A stretch of DNA of 35,004 nt, from NCBI GenBank assembly GCA_937898635.1, contig CALEJW010000014.1, forward strand, positions 1 to 35,004, written 5' to 3'. The notes under the pieces were generated by a model. That model saw nothing but the letters and a program-made list of their open reading frames with translations. It did no database searches and was not told the origin of the DNA. A program made the translations under genes and the position numbers. Source of the stretch: an uncultured Pseudomonadota bacterium (GTDB taxonomy: Bacteria > Pseudomonadota > Gammaproteobacteria > Burkholderiales > Usitatibacteraceae). Within the stretch, counting starts at the first letter, position 1, and every line of letters starts with the position of its first letter. Shown here piece by piece: positions 8,008 through 15,875 of this stretch.

Positions 8008-8775
8008 TCAGGCGCGGGCGCTGTACTTGTTGATGTAGTGGACGTTGGGCTTCGTGCCCTTGTCCTCCTGCAGCCGGAAGGACTTCTGCGCCTTGAGCAC
8101 CTGGGCGATCTCGGATTTCGGATCGTCCTGGTCGCCGAAGATGCGCGCCTTGGACGGGCACACTTCCACGCACGCGGGCGCGAGGCCGTTGCTCGTGCGG
8201 TGGTAGCAGAAGGTGCACTTCTCGACCACGCCCTCCTTGCGCACGGCAAGCATGTTGCCCTCGGCGAAGGCGTTCAGCGTGGGCAGCGCCGCGCCGGCGG
8301 CCTTGGCGATGTCCGCCGGGGCGCTGGTGCAGCCCGGGATCGCCGCGGTCTTGTCGGCCCAGAAGGGGTGCACGGGCTTGTCCTCGGGGTTGAAGCTGAT
8401 GACGCTGTAGGTCTCGCCTTCGAGGCTCTCGAGACCCAGCTCCCGGCTGCTGTAGGGGCAGGCCCGCTGGCAACGGCGGCAGCCGATGCACAGCTCGGTG
8501 TCGTGCATCGTGACGCCCTCGGGCGTCTTGAACATCGCCTTGGGCTCCGTCGGGCAGACCTTCACGCAAGGCGCCTCCGAGCAGTGGTTGCAGAGCACCG
8601 GCATCACCCAGTGGGAGACGTTCGGGAACGTCCCCTCCGTCTTCATCACGAAATCGGCCCAGTTGAAGCTCTGGCCGTCGCCGCGGGTGCGGGTGTTGTT
8701 TTCCGCCTTGCAGGCGAAGGCGCAGGCGCCGCATCCCACGCAGCGTTGCAGGTCGATGACCATTCCGAATCTCAT
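8008..8775 (-). CDS. Four-cluster [4Fe-4S] ferredoxin subunit of a molybdopterin oxidoreductase
   Basis: A 255-residue electron-transfer subunit of the DmsB/PsrB/ArrB type. Sixteen cysteines form four groups: C12-C15-C18-C22, C62-C65-C70-C74, C96-C99-C102-C106 and C187-C190-C202-C206, enough for four [4Fe-4S] clusters. About 80 residues separate the third and fourth groups, part of which is an Ala-rich insertion. There is no signal peptide, so it probably crosses the membrane with the Tat-exported catalytic subunit. AGGAG precedes the ATG at 8775. It follows the catalytic gene by 30 bases. No NrfD-like membrane anchor follows, so electrons must come from or go to another carrier, as in ArrAB systems using a quinol-oxidising cytochrome. 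Confidence 0.95.
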   Translation of the reverse strand: MRFGMVIDLQRCVGCGACAFACKAENNTRTRGDGQSFNWADFVMKTEGTFPNVSHWVMPVLCNHCSEAPCVKVCPTEPKAMFKTPEGVTMHDTELCIGCRRCQRACPYSSRELGLESLEGETYSVISFNPEDKPVHPFWADKTAAIPGCTSAPADIAKAAGAALPTLNAFAEGNMLAVRKEGVVEKCTFCYHRTSNGLAPACVEVCPSKARIFGDQDDPKSEIAQVLKAQKSFRLQEDKGTKPNVHYINKYSARA

Positions 8776-8805
8776 CGTCTTCTCCTAGTCGCTCGCAGGT
8801 TTCGC

Positions 8806-11358
8806 TCAGGCCTTCTGGATCCGCACGCCCGTGAACCCGCCGTTGCGGGCCGTGGCGCCGCTCAGCCGGTCGTAGTCGTCGACCAGGATCTCGTTGTTGT
8901 TGCCGCCGCGGGTCGCCGCCTTGCCGAGGCTCCCGGTGGCCACGCGGCCGTAGGCCCAGTGACCCTGGCCGTAGCATTTCGCGACCGTGCCCGGGCGCAC
9001 GCCCTCCCAGAGCTTCAGCTTCGCGACGATGGAGCCCGCGGGCGAGGTGATCGTCACCCGGTCGCCGGACTTCAGGCCCAGCTTCGCGCCGTCGGCGGGG
9101 TTCATCTTGAGGACGTCGTCCCAGGAGACGTCGCCCGGATCGACCTTCTTGAACTCCTGGTACCAGGGAAGGTTCTGCGAGCGGCCCTCGCGGTTGAGTC
9201 TCGACTTGTAGTCGATGAAGGTGAACGGGTACTCCTGCAGGCTCCCGTGGCGCTTGGGCGGCTCGTAGTGGGGCACGAAGGCGAGATCGCCGCGCGCCAC
9301 GTAGCCGGTGACCGCCAGGATCTCGTCGATCGAGGCCTTGTGCTTGTCCGCGTGCTGCTGCAGCCCCTTCTTGAGCGTCTCGCTGTAGAACTCGAACTTC
9401 GTCGTTGCCGTCTTGAACTTCCCGCCCCAGTTCTTCTTCCACGCGTAGCGCGGACCGCTGTACATCCCCTTCTTGCGGAAGTCCGCCCAGCCCGCGATCT
9501 GGTCGCCCTTGATCGGCTCCTTGGGCATCCACATCGGCGCGCTCGCGATCTTGGCCGCGATCTCGGCGAATTCCTTCTCGTTCGCCGGCGTCCGGCCCGT
9601 CTCCGGATCCTTGAATTCCTTCGAGTAGTAGTCGAAGAGGTTCGGGAAGCCCTTGTCGCGAAGCTTCGCGGCGAGAAGCCACATCACCTCGGTCTCCTCC
9701 TGCTTCACGTCCCAGGCGGGCTTCACGGCCGGCTGCTGGATGGCGGCGTAGCCGTAGCCGTTGCCCATGTTGGTGACGATGGACATGCCCTCGGAGGAGT
9801 TGAACGTCGCCGGCAGCACCACGTCGGCGAACTGGGTCATCTCGGAGGCGTTGGTCACGAGGTGGACGAAGAACGGCACCTTCGCGAGCGCCTGGTCCCA
9901 GCGCTTCGGGTCGGTGCAGGAGAAGTTGAAGTTGCTCCAGGTGGACATGAGCACCTTCACCGCGCCCGGGTCCTTGAGCATCCCGTTGGCGACGTTGTTG
10001 GTGACCACGCCGCTGCCGGGCTTGGCGCCCATCATGGCGGGCATGTCCTTGGTGCCGCGCATGTCGATCTTCTTGCCGTGGCCCTCGTGCTTGGCGAGCT
10101 CGTCGACGTACTTGTCGACGCTCGCGAACTTGCCCGTGGGCACGCTGGAGCTCTGCAGCATCCCGCCCTCGACGTCGACGGAGCCGACCAGGCCGTTCAG
10201 CGCGTGCACCATCATGGCGGTGTAGGTGCCGCGGGGGTTCATCGCCACGCCCGGGCCCATCCACACCGCCGTCTTCGGCGCCGCCTTGCCCATCGCGCGC
10301 GCCACGCGGACGATCTGCGCCGCGGGAATCAGGGTCTCGGCCTCGGCCCAGGCCGGCGTCTTGTCCTTGAGTTCCAGGTTCCACCACTTCACGACGCCGT
10401 GGGTTTCCTTCTCGGCGAAGGCCGCCTCGTCGACCGGCTTGCCGGCGACGAACTGGTTGCCGCCGCCCTTGAAATCACCGACGAACTCGCGGCTCCACAA
10501 GCCCTCGGTGAGGATCACGTGGGCGAGCGCGCCGGCGAGCGCGCCGTCGGTGCCCGGCTTGACCGGCAGCCACTCGTGCGACTTCGACGCGGAGGTCGAC
10601 AGGCGCGGGTCGACGGTCACGATGGTGCCGCGCGCGAGGATTTCCCCGAACCGGCGGATCGTGTTGGGCACCTGGCGGTTGGAGGCGAGGGGATCGCAGC
10701 CCCAGATGACCAGGCAGTTGACCTTCTCGAGGTCGTAGTCGCGGTAGCCGAAGAAGCCCTGGGTGAGGCCCGGCCCCATCTTCTCGGCCTCGGCGCAGAT
10801 GGCGCTGTGCGAGAAGTAGTTGGGGGTGCCGAAGATCTTCGGCAGCGTCCCGTAGAGCAGGTTCGTGGAGGTCGGCGAGTAGCGGCCGCGGATGTAGCAG
10901 AACTTCTGCGGCTCCTTGTTGCTGCGCAGCTCGATCATCTTGCCGGCGACGATGTCGAGCGCCTCGTTCCAGGAGATCGGGACCCACTTCGGGTCGACGC
11001 CCCGGCCCTTCGCCGGGTTGGTTCGCTTCATCGGGACCTTGATGCGGTCCGGGTCGTAGGTCTGCTGCGGGATCAGGTGCCCGCGCGGGCAGACGTAGCC
11101 ATGATTGGTCTTGCTGTTGGGATTGCCGCGCACCCGCGTCGCCCGGCCGTTCTGGACGAGGATCTGGATCGCGCACCACTGCGTGCAGCCCTGGCAGGTG
11201 CTCGCGACCCACTCGCCCTTGGCCGGTCCCGAGGGCTTGGCCTTGCGCAGGGCCATCGCGCTGGTGACGGGCAACCCGGGCTGCATCGCGCAGCCGGTGG
11301 CGACGAAGCCGGCCACCGTGGCCGACGCCTTGATGAATTCGCGCCTCGTGAGTCTCAT
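8806..11358 (-). CDS. Tat-exported molybdopterin oxidoreductase, ArrA/ArxA-like catalytic subunit
   Basis: An 850-residue DMSO-reductase-family enzyme. The N-terminus TRREFIKA (residues 4-11) is a twin-arginine signal. C55-C58-C62-C90 bind a [4Fe-4S] cluster and C188 is the likely Mo ligand. The pocket segments RGRYS (157-161), SHSAICAEAEKMG (183-195) and GYRDYDL (204-210) match what I recall of ArrA: relative to the Mo-ligand Cys, the His, Ser, Lys and Tyr fall at the same spacing as H189, S190, K198 and Y210 of the Shewanella enzyme. PhsA-type enzymes instead have CPAGK there. The length is near that of ArrA (about 850). It could be an arsenate reductase, an arsenite oxidase (ArxA) or an uncharacterised sister enzyme. 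The start ATG 11358 follows AAGGAG by eight bases. Confidence 0.85.
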   Translation of the reverse strand: MRLTRREFIKASATVAGFVATGCAMQPGLPVTSAMALRKAKPSGPAKGEWVASTCQGCTQWCAIQILVQNGRATRVRGNPNSKTNHGYVCPRGHLIPQQTYDPDRIKVPMKRTNPAKGRGVDPKWVPISWNEALDIVAGKMIELRSNKEPQKFCYIRGRYSPTSTNLLYGTLPKIFGTPNYFSHSAICAEAEKMGPGLTQGFFGYRDYDLEKVNCLVIWGCDPLASNRQVPNTIRRFGEILARGTIVTVDPRLSTSASKSHEWLPVKPGTDGALAGALAHVILTEGLWSREFVGDFKGGGNQFVAGKPVDEAAFAEKETHGVVKWWNLELKDKTPAWAEAETLIPAAQIVRVARAMGKAAPKTAVWMGPGVAMNPRGTYTAMMVHALNGLVGSVDVEGGMLQSSSVPTGKFASVDKYVDELAKHEGHGKKIDMRGTKDMPAMMGAKPGSGVVTNNVANGMLKDPGAVKVLMSTWSNFNFSCTDPKRWDQALAKVPFFVHLVTNASEMTQFADVVLPATFNSSEGMSIVTNMGNGYGYAAIQQPAVKPAWDVKQEETEVMWLLAAKLRDKGFPNLFDYYSKEFKDPETGRTPANEKEFAEIAAKIASAPMWMPKEPIKGDQIAGWADFRKKGMYSGPRYAWKKNWGGKFKTATTKFEFYSETLKKGLQQHADKHKASIDEILAVTGYVARGDLAFVPHYEPPKRHGSLQEYPFTFIDYKSRLNREGRSQNLPWYQEFKKVDPGDVSWDDVLKMNPADGAKLGLKSGDRVTITSPAGSIVAKLKLWEGVRPGTVAKCYGQGHWAYGRVATGSLGKAATRGGNNNEILVDDYDRLSGATARNGGFTGVRIQKA

Positions 11359-11462
11359 GGAAATGTCTCCTTCGCCGCAGTCGGGTTCGTGGCCAGCCGG
11401 AAACGCGCGAGTGCGCGCCGCGGGCACTGCCGCCATTTGGCGCCGGAGGCCCTGTCACGAAT

Positions 11463-11476
11463 TTGACTTGGGTCAA
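11463..11476. promoter_or_regulatory. FNR/CRP-family binding site upstream of the molybdoenzyme operon
   Basis: TTGAC-TTGG-GTCAA is a perfect dyad of two five-base arms around four bases, the spacing used by FNR, ANR and DNR (consensus TTGAT-N4-ATCAA). It lies 105-118 bases upstream of the molybdoenzyme ATG, in the divergent gap with pstS. A class II placement (site centred near -41) would put the -10 near 11434-11439, where only a weak CAAATG is seen on the minus strand. It suggests low-oxygen control of the operon. Confidence 0.65.
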
Positions 11477-11554
11477 CGAGTGCGCAGGGGGTATGCGCGC
11501 GAGGGACCCCGGGTCCCGCGGAAATTCTCCCGGGGGTATCCCTCGCCGTCCGGG

Positions 11555-11588
11555 ATGTCACGGAACCGTCACGCGCGACACCTAGAAT
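11555..11588 (+). promoter_or_regulatory. Pho box and -10 element of the pst operon
   Basis: Two seven-base half-sites, ATGTCAC at 11555-11561 and CCGTCAC at 11566-11572, are spaced exactly 11 bases apart as in the PhoB consensus CTGTCAT-N4-CTGTCAT; each matches five of seven. Ten bases later TAGAAT at 11583-11588 matches the -10 hexamer in five of six. This is the standard architecture of a PhoB-activated promoter, in which the Pho box replaces the -35. Transcription would start near 11595, leaving a leader of about 38 bases. Confidence 0.8.
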
Positions 11589-11632
11589 CGCCGGCCAGAA
11601 GGTCCCCCGCATTCCATTCACCAGGAGTTCCC

Positions 11633-12670
11633 ATGATCCGCACTCTCCAGAGAAGCCTCGCCGCCGCCGCCGTCTGCGCGTTCGCGGCCGCTCCCGCGCT
11701 CGCCGCCGACATCACCGGCGCCGGCGCCACCTTTCCCTATCCCATCTACGCGAAGTGGGCCGACGCCTACCAGAAGACGTCGGGAACGAGGATGAACTAC
11801 CAGTCCATCGGCTCCGGCGGCGGCATCAAGCAGATCACCGCGAAGACCGTGAACTTCGGCGCCTCCGACAAGCCGCTGAGCGCGGAGGACCTCGCGAAGG
11901 ACGGCCTCATGCAGTTCCCCGCGATCATGGGCGGCGTGGTGCCGGTCTACAACCTCGCGGGCATCGCCTCGGGCGACGTGAAGTTCACCGGCCCGCTCCT
12001 CGCCGACATCTACCTCGGCAAGGTGAAGAAGTGGAACGATCCGGCGATCGCCGCGCTCAACCCCGGCGTGAAGCTGCCCGGCGACGACATCACCGTCGTG
12101 CACCGCTCCGACGGATCCGGCACCTCCTTCCTGTGGACCAACTACCTGTCGAAGGTGAGCCCGGAGTGGAAGGACAAGGTCGGCGAGGGCACCTCGGTCA
12201 AGTGGCCGGCCGGCGTCGGCGGCAAGGGCAACGAGGGCGTGGCCTCCTACGTCCAGAAGATCAACGGCGCGATCGGCTACGTCGAGTACGCCTACGCCAA
12301 GCAGAACAAGCTCGCGGCGGGCCAGGTGAAGAACCGCGCGGGCAAGTTCGTCGCGCCGACGGACGCGTCGTTCAAGGCCGCGGCCGCGGGCGCCGACTGG
12401 AACGGAACGCCCGGCATGGGCGTGATCCTCACCGACCAGCCCGGCGACGGGAGCTGGCCGGTGACGGGCGCCTCCTTCATCCTGATGCACATGAAGCAGG
12501 AGAAGGCCGACGCCGCGAAGGAAGTCCTCAAGTTCTTCGAGTGGTCCTTCGCGAACGGCGCGAAGATGGCCGACGAGCTCGACTACGTCCCGATGCCCGA
12601 CCCGGTGGTGAAGGTGATCCAGGCGCAGTGGAAGGCCATCAAGGATCCCTCCGGCAAGTCGGTCTACTGA
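11633..12670 (+). CDS. pstS: Periplasmic phosphate-binding protein PstS
   Basis: A 345-residue substrate-binding protein of the high-affinity phosphate ABC transporter. A Sec signal peptide with an Ala-rich core ends at PALA-AD (about residue 24). The mature start DITGAGATFPYPIYAKW is the hallmark of PstS, and the phosphate-contacting segments IGSGGGIKQI, FGASDKPL and HRSDGSGTSFLW are all present. AGGAG at 11623-11627 supports the ATG at 11633. It is the first gene of pstSCAB, downstream of a clear Pho box, so it should be induced on phosphate limitation. The Pst system discriminates against arsenate, which is notable given the arsenic-type genes on both sides. Confidence 0.98.
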   Translation: MIRTLQRSLAAAAVCAFAAAPALAADITGAGATFPYPIYAKWADAYQKTSGTRMNYQSIGSGGGIKQITAKTVNFGASDKPLSAEDLAKDGLMQFPAIMGGVVPVYNLAGIASGDVKFTGPLLADIYLGKVKKWNDPAIAALNPGVKLPGDDITVVHRSDGSGTSFLWTNYLSKVSPEWKDKVGEGTSVKWPAGVGGKGNEGVASYVQKINGAIGYVEYAYAKQNKLAAGQVKNRAGKFVAPTDASFKAAAAGADWNGTPGMGVILTDQPGDGSWPVTGASFILMHMKQEKADAAKEVLKFFEWSFANGAKMADELDYVPMPDPVVKVIQAQWKAIKDPSGKSVY

Positions 12671-12683
12671 CCGGGCCGCGCGA

Positions 12684-12702
12684 ATGCCGGGTGTCCCGGC
12701 AT
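12684..12702 (+). other. GC hairpin between pstS and pstC
   Basis: ATGCCGGG (12684-12691) pairs perfectly with CCCGGCAT (12695-12702) around TGT, starting 13 bases after the pstS stop. There is no T-run. Such hairpins often stabilise the upstream message, which would help give more binding protein than membrane subunits. The remaining 65 bases before pstC show nothing clear. Confidence 0.5.
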
Positions 12703-12767
12703 CGCGGCGTTGAGTTCCGGGGGCGGTGACGAGCCGCCCCTTCCTTCTTCGGCAAGCCCCCGCGAAC

Positions 12768-13796
12768 ATGAGCACGACAGCCGACCTCGTAGGGCATACT
12801 AGCGACTCGCCGGCCGCAGGGATTCCCCTCGCCGCGGAACCCGGGAAGTCGCCCCAGTTGCCCCCGAACAACGCCCTCATGGACGCGCTCTTCCGCAACC
12901 TCACGCGGTTCTTCGCGTTCGCGGTCTTCAGCCTGCTCGCGGCCATCCTCGTCGCGCTGCTCATCGGCAGCATGCTCTCGATCGAGAAGTTCGGCGCGGC
13001 GTTCCTCGTCCACGACAACTGGGACCCGGTGCAGGAGGACTTCGGCGCCCTGGTGCCGATCTTCGGCACCCTCGTGACCTCGGCCATCGCGATGGCGATC
13101 GCGATTCCCGTGAGCTTCGGCATCGCGCTCTTCCTCACCGAGCTCTCGCCCACGTGGCTGCGCCGGCCGCTGGGCACGGCGATCGAGATGCTCGCCGCCA
13201 TCCCCAGCATCATCTACGGCATGTGGGGCCTCTTCGTCTTCGCGCCCCTCTTCCAGGAGTACGTGCAGCCGGCGGCGATCTCCACGCTCGGCGGCCTGCC
13301 CTTCGTCGGGCCTCTCTTCGCCGGCCCGCCCATGGGCATCGGCATGATGACCGCGGGGATCATCCTCGCGGTGATGGTGATCCCCTTCATCGCGGCCGTG
13401 ATGCGCGACGTCTTCGAGATCGTGCCCCCGATGCTCAAGGAAAGCGCCTACGGGCTGGGCGCGACCACCTGGGAGGTCACCTGGCGCGTGGTGCTCCCCT
13501 ACACGAAGGTGGGCGTGATCGGGGGGATCATGCTGGGCCTGGGCCGCGCGCTCGGGGAGACGATGGCGATCACCTTCGTGATCGGCAATGCCCATCGCCT
13601 GAGCACCTCGCTCTTCGCGCCGGGCAACAGCATCGCCTCGGCGCTCGCCAACGAGTTCACGGAGGCCGTGGGCGATCTCTACACCTCCGCGCTGATCGAG
13701 CTGGGGCTGATCCTCTTCCTCATCACGACGGTCGTGCTGGCCTGCTCGAAGCTCCTGCTCATGCGGCTGGCCCGGCAGGAGGGCACGCGCACATGA
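12768..13796 (+). CDS. pstC: Phosphate ABC transporter permease PstC
   Basis: A 342-residue inner-membrane permease with about six membrane spans. The hydrophobic core starts near residue 48, followed by the MetI-like core with GTLVTSAIAMAIAIPVSFG and the EAA-type cytoplasmic loop around ESAYGLGATTWEVTWRVVLP. The N-terminal cytosolic extension of about 45 residues is longer than in some homologues. I chose ATG 12768 over the in-frame GTG at 12726 because the extra residues look unlike the family, although no strong ribosome-binding site precedes either. It heads the pstCAB part of the operon and overlaps pstA by ATGA, indicating coupled translation. Confidence 0.96.
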   Translation: MSTTADLVGHTSDSPAAGIPLAAEPGKSPQLPPNNALMDALFRNLTRFFAFAVFSLLAAILVALLIGSMLSIEKFGAAFLVHDNWDPVQEDFGALVPIFGTLVTSAIAMAIAIPVSFGIALFLTELSPTWLRRPLGTAIEMLAAIPSIIYGMWGLFVFAPLFQEYVQPAAISTLGGLPFVGPLFAGPPMGIGMMTAGIILAVMVIPFIAAVMRDVFEIVPPMLKESAYGLGATTWEVTWRVVLPYTKVGVIGGIMLGLGRALGETMAITFVIGNAHRLSTSLFAPGNSIASALANEFTEAVGDLYTSALIELGLILFLITTVVLACSKLLLMRLARQEGTRT

Positions 13797-14650
13797 GCGA
13801 GGCGATGAATCCGGCGAACCCGGTCTACACCGCGCGCCGGCGCCTGAACCGCATCATGATGGCGCTTTCGGCCGTCGCGCTCTCCTTCGGGCTCTTCTGG
13901 CTCGTCTGGATCATCGCGACGCTCCTCTGGGAGGGCGCGATCGCCCTGCGGCCGTCGATCCTCCTGCAGCCCACGCCGCCGCCGGGCGGGGACGGGGGCC
14001 TCGCCAACGCCATCATCGGCAGCGTCATGATGGCCGGCACGGGCACCCTCATCGGCACGCCGGTGGGCATCCTCGCGGGCACCTACCTCGCCGAGTACGG
14101 GCGCACCGGCTGGCTCGCGCCGGCCACGCGCTTCATCAACGACGTGCTGCTCTCCGCGCCCTCGATCGTGATCGGCCTCTTCGTCTACGCGGTCTACGTG
14201 GCGAAGGTCGGCCACTTCTCGGGATGGGCCGGGGCGCTCGCCCTCGCCGTGATCGTGGTCCCGGTGGTCGTGCGAACGACCGACGACATGCTCAAGCTCG
14301 TCCCCAACAGCCTGCGCGAGGCGGCGGTGGCGCTGGGATGCCCCACGTGGAAGATGATCACGCTGGTGAGCTACCGGGCCGCCCGGGCGGGAATCCTCAC
14401 CGGGATCCTCCTCGCCGTGGCGCGGATCTCGGGCGAGACGGCGCCGCTCCTCTTCACCGCGCTCAACAACCAGTTCACCTCCTGGAACATGAACGCGCCC
14501 ATGGCGAACCTCCCCGTGGTGATCTTCCAGTTCGCCATGAGCCCGTACGAGGACTGGCAGCGCCTCGCCTGGGGCGGCGCCGCGCTCATCACGCTGGTCG
14601 TGCTCGCGATCAACATCGCCGCGCGAATGCTGTTTTCGAAGAAGCACTGA
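13793..14650 (+). CDS. pstA: Phosphate ABC transporter permease PstA
   Basis: A 285-residue partner permease of PstC with about six membrane spans. Recognisable parts are NAIIGSVMMAGTGTLIGTPVG and LAEYGRTGWL, followed by the EAA loop with SLREAAVALGCPTWKMITLV. The final GETAPLLFTALNNQF segment is typical of PstA. Its ATG overlaps the pstC stop (ATGA at 13793-13796), and pstB follows after 16 bases. It forms the translocation path with PstC and is energised by PstB. The length is normal and there are no oddities. Confidence 0.97.
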   Translation: MSEAMNPANPVYTARRRLNRIMMALSAVALSFGLFWLVWIIATLLWEGAIALRPSILLQPTPPPGGDGGLANAIIGSVMMAGTGTLIGTPVGILAGTYLAEYGRTGWLAPATRFINDVLLSAPSIVIGLFVYAVYVAKVGHFSGWAGALALAVIVVPVVVRTTDDMLKLVPNSLREAAVALGCPTWKMITLVSYRAARAGILTGILLAVARISGETAPLLFTALNNQFTSWNMNAPMANLPVVIFQFAMSPYEDWQRLAWGGAALITLVVLAINIAARMLFSKKH

Positions 14651-14666
14651 CGGAGAGACCCGCCCG

Positions 14667-15443
<777 letters not shown>

Positions 15444-15445
15444 GC

Positions 15446-15470
15446 CCCCTCGCCGTCAGGCGACGAGGGG
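15446..15470. terminator. Hairpin at the pstB/dgkA convergent junction, possible two-way terminator
   Basis: CCCCTCG at 15446-15452 pairs with CGAGGGG at 15464-15470; the stem continues with one mismatch and a wobble. It lies between and partly within the convergent gene ends, covering the dgkA stop. No T-run follows on either strand, so termination is only suggested by location. Confidence 0.35.
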
Positions 15471-15875
15471 CAGCAGGACCAGCGCCCACACCGCGCCCAG
15501 CAGCACCAGGGTGACGAGGACCGCGGCGCTGCCCAGGTCCTTGGCCCGCTTCGAGAGCGAGTGGCTGTCGAGCGAGATGCGGTCGATCGCGGCCTCGACG
15601 CTGGAATTGAGGAGCTCCACCACCAGCACCAGGAGCACGGCGCCCACGAGGAGCGCGCGCTCCGCGCCCGGCACGGGCACGAGGAAGGCGACGGGCAGGA
15701 GCAGCGCCGCGAGCGCCACCTCCTGGCGGAAGGCGCTCTCGTGGCGCCACGCGTCGCCCAGGCCGGCCATGGAATTGAAGAAGGCCTGGACGATCCTCGC
15801 CGCCCCCGACTTGCCCTTGAACGGGCTCTCGCCGGCCGGGGCCGCGCGAGGCTCAGCGCGGGAGGGGCCGTCCAT
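15456..15875 (-). CDS. dgkA: Diacylglycerol kinase DgkA
   Basis: A 139-residue membrane enzyme that phosphorylates diacylglycerol to phosphatidate. The core aligns with E. coli DgkA: an amphipathic AFFNSMAGLGDAWRHESAFRQE-like start, a first span LAALLLPVAFLVPV, then the catalytic VELLNSSVEAAIDRIS with its conserved Glu and Asn, AKDLGSAAVLV and a last span. About 25 extra N-terminal residues precede the core. The ATG at 15875 overlaps the upstream glycosyltransferase gene by 23 bases, so the two are probably translated together. Being in one operon with a PlcP-like enzyme and a glycosyltransferase, it would consume diacylglycerol left over from phospholipid breakdown. Confidence 0.95.
   Translation of the reverse strand: MDGPSRAEPRAAPAGESPFKGKSGAARIVQAFFNSMAGLGDAWRHESAFRQEVALAALLLPVAFLVPVPGAERALLVGAVLLVLVVELLNSSVEAAIDRISLDSHSLSKRAKDLGSAAVLVTLVLLGAVWALVLLPLVA

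Noticed and set aside
8806..11358. Assignment as thiosulfate or polysulfide reductase (PhsA/PsrA)
   Set aside because: The Mo-ligand region reads ICAEAEKMG rather than the CPAGK-type seen in PhsA, no NrfD anchor is present, and the pocket spacing fits ArrA/ArxA. The exact substrate remains open.
6868..11466. A very long open frame (over 1500 codons) on the plus strand across the molybdoenzyme cluster
   Set aside because: It runs antisense to several well-supported genes with family motifs; its translation is His/Arg/Gly-rich and has no recognisable domain. It is a by-product of high GC at third positions.
11503..11517. Seven-base inverted repeat GGGACCC-C-GGGTCCC in the pstS upstream gap
   Set aside because: It is a neat dyad but short and GC-only in a GC-rich gap, with no known regulator match and no position relative to a promoter that would give it a role.
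12726..12767. GTG start for pstC 14 codons upstream
   Set aside because: The added residues do not look like the family and no clear ribosome-binding site favours it; ATG 12768 is preferred, though not proven.
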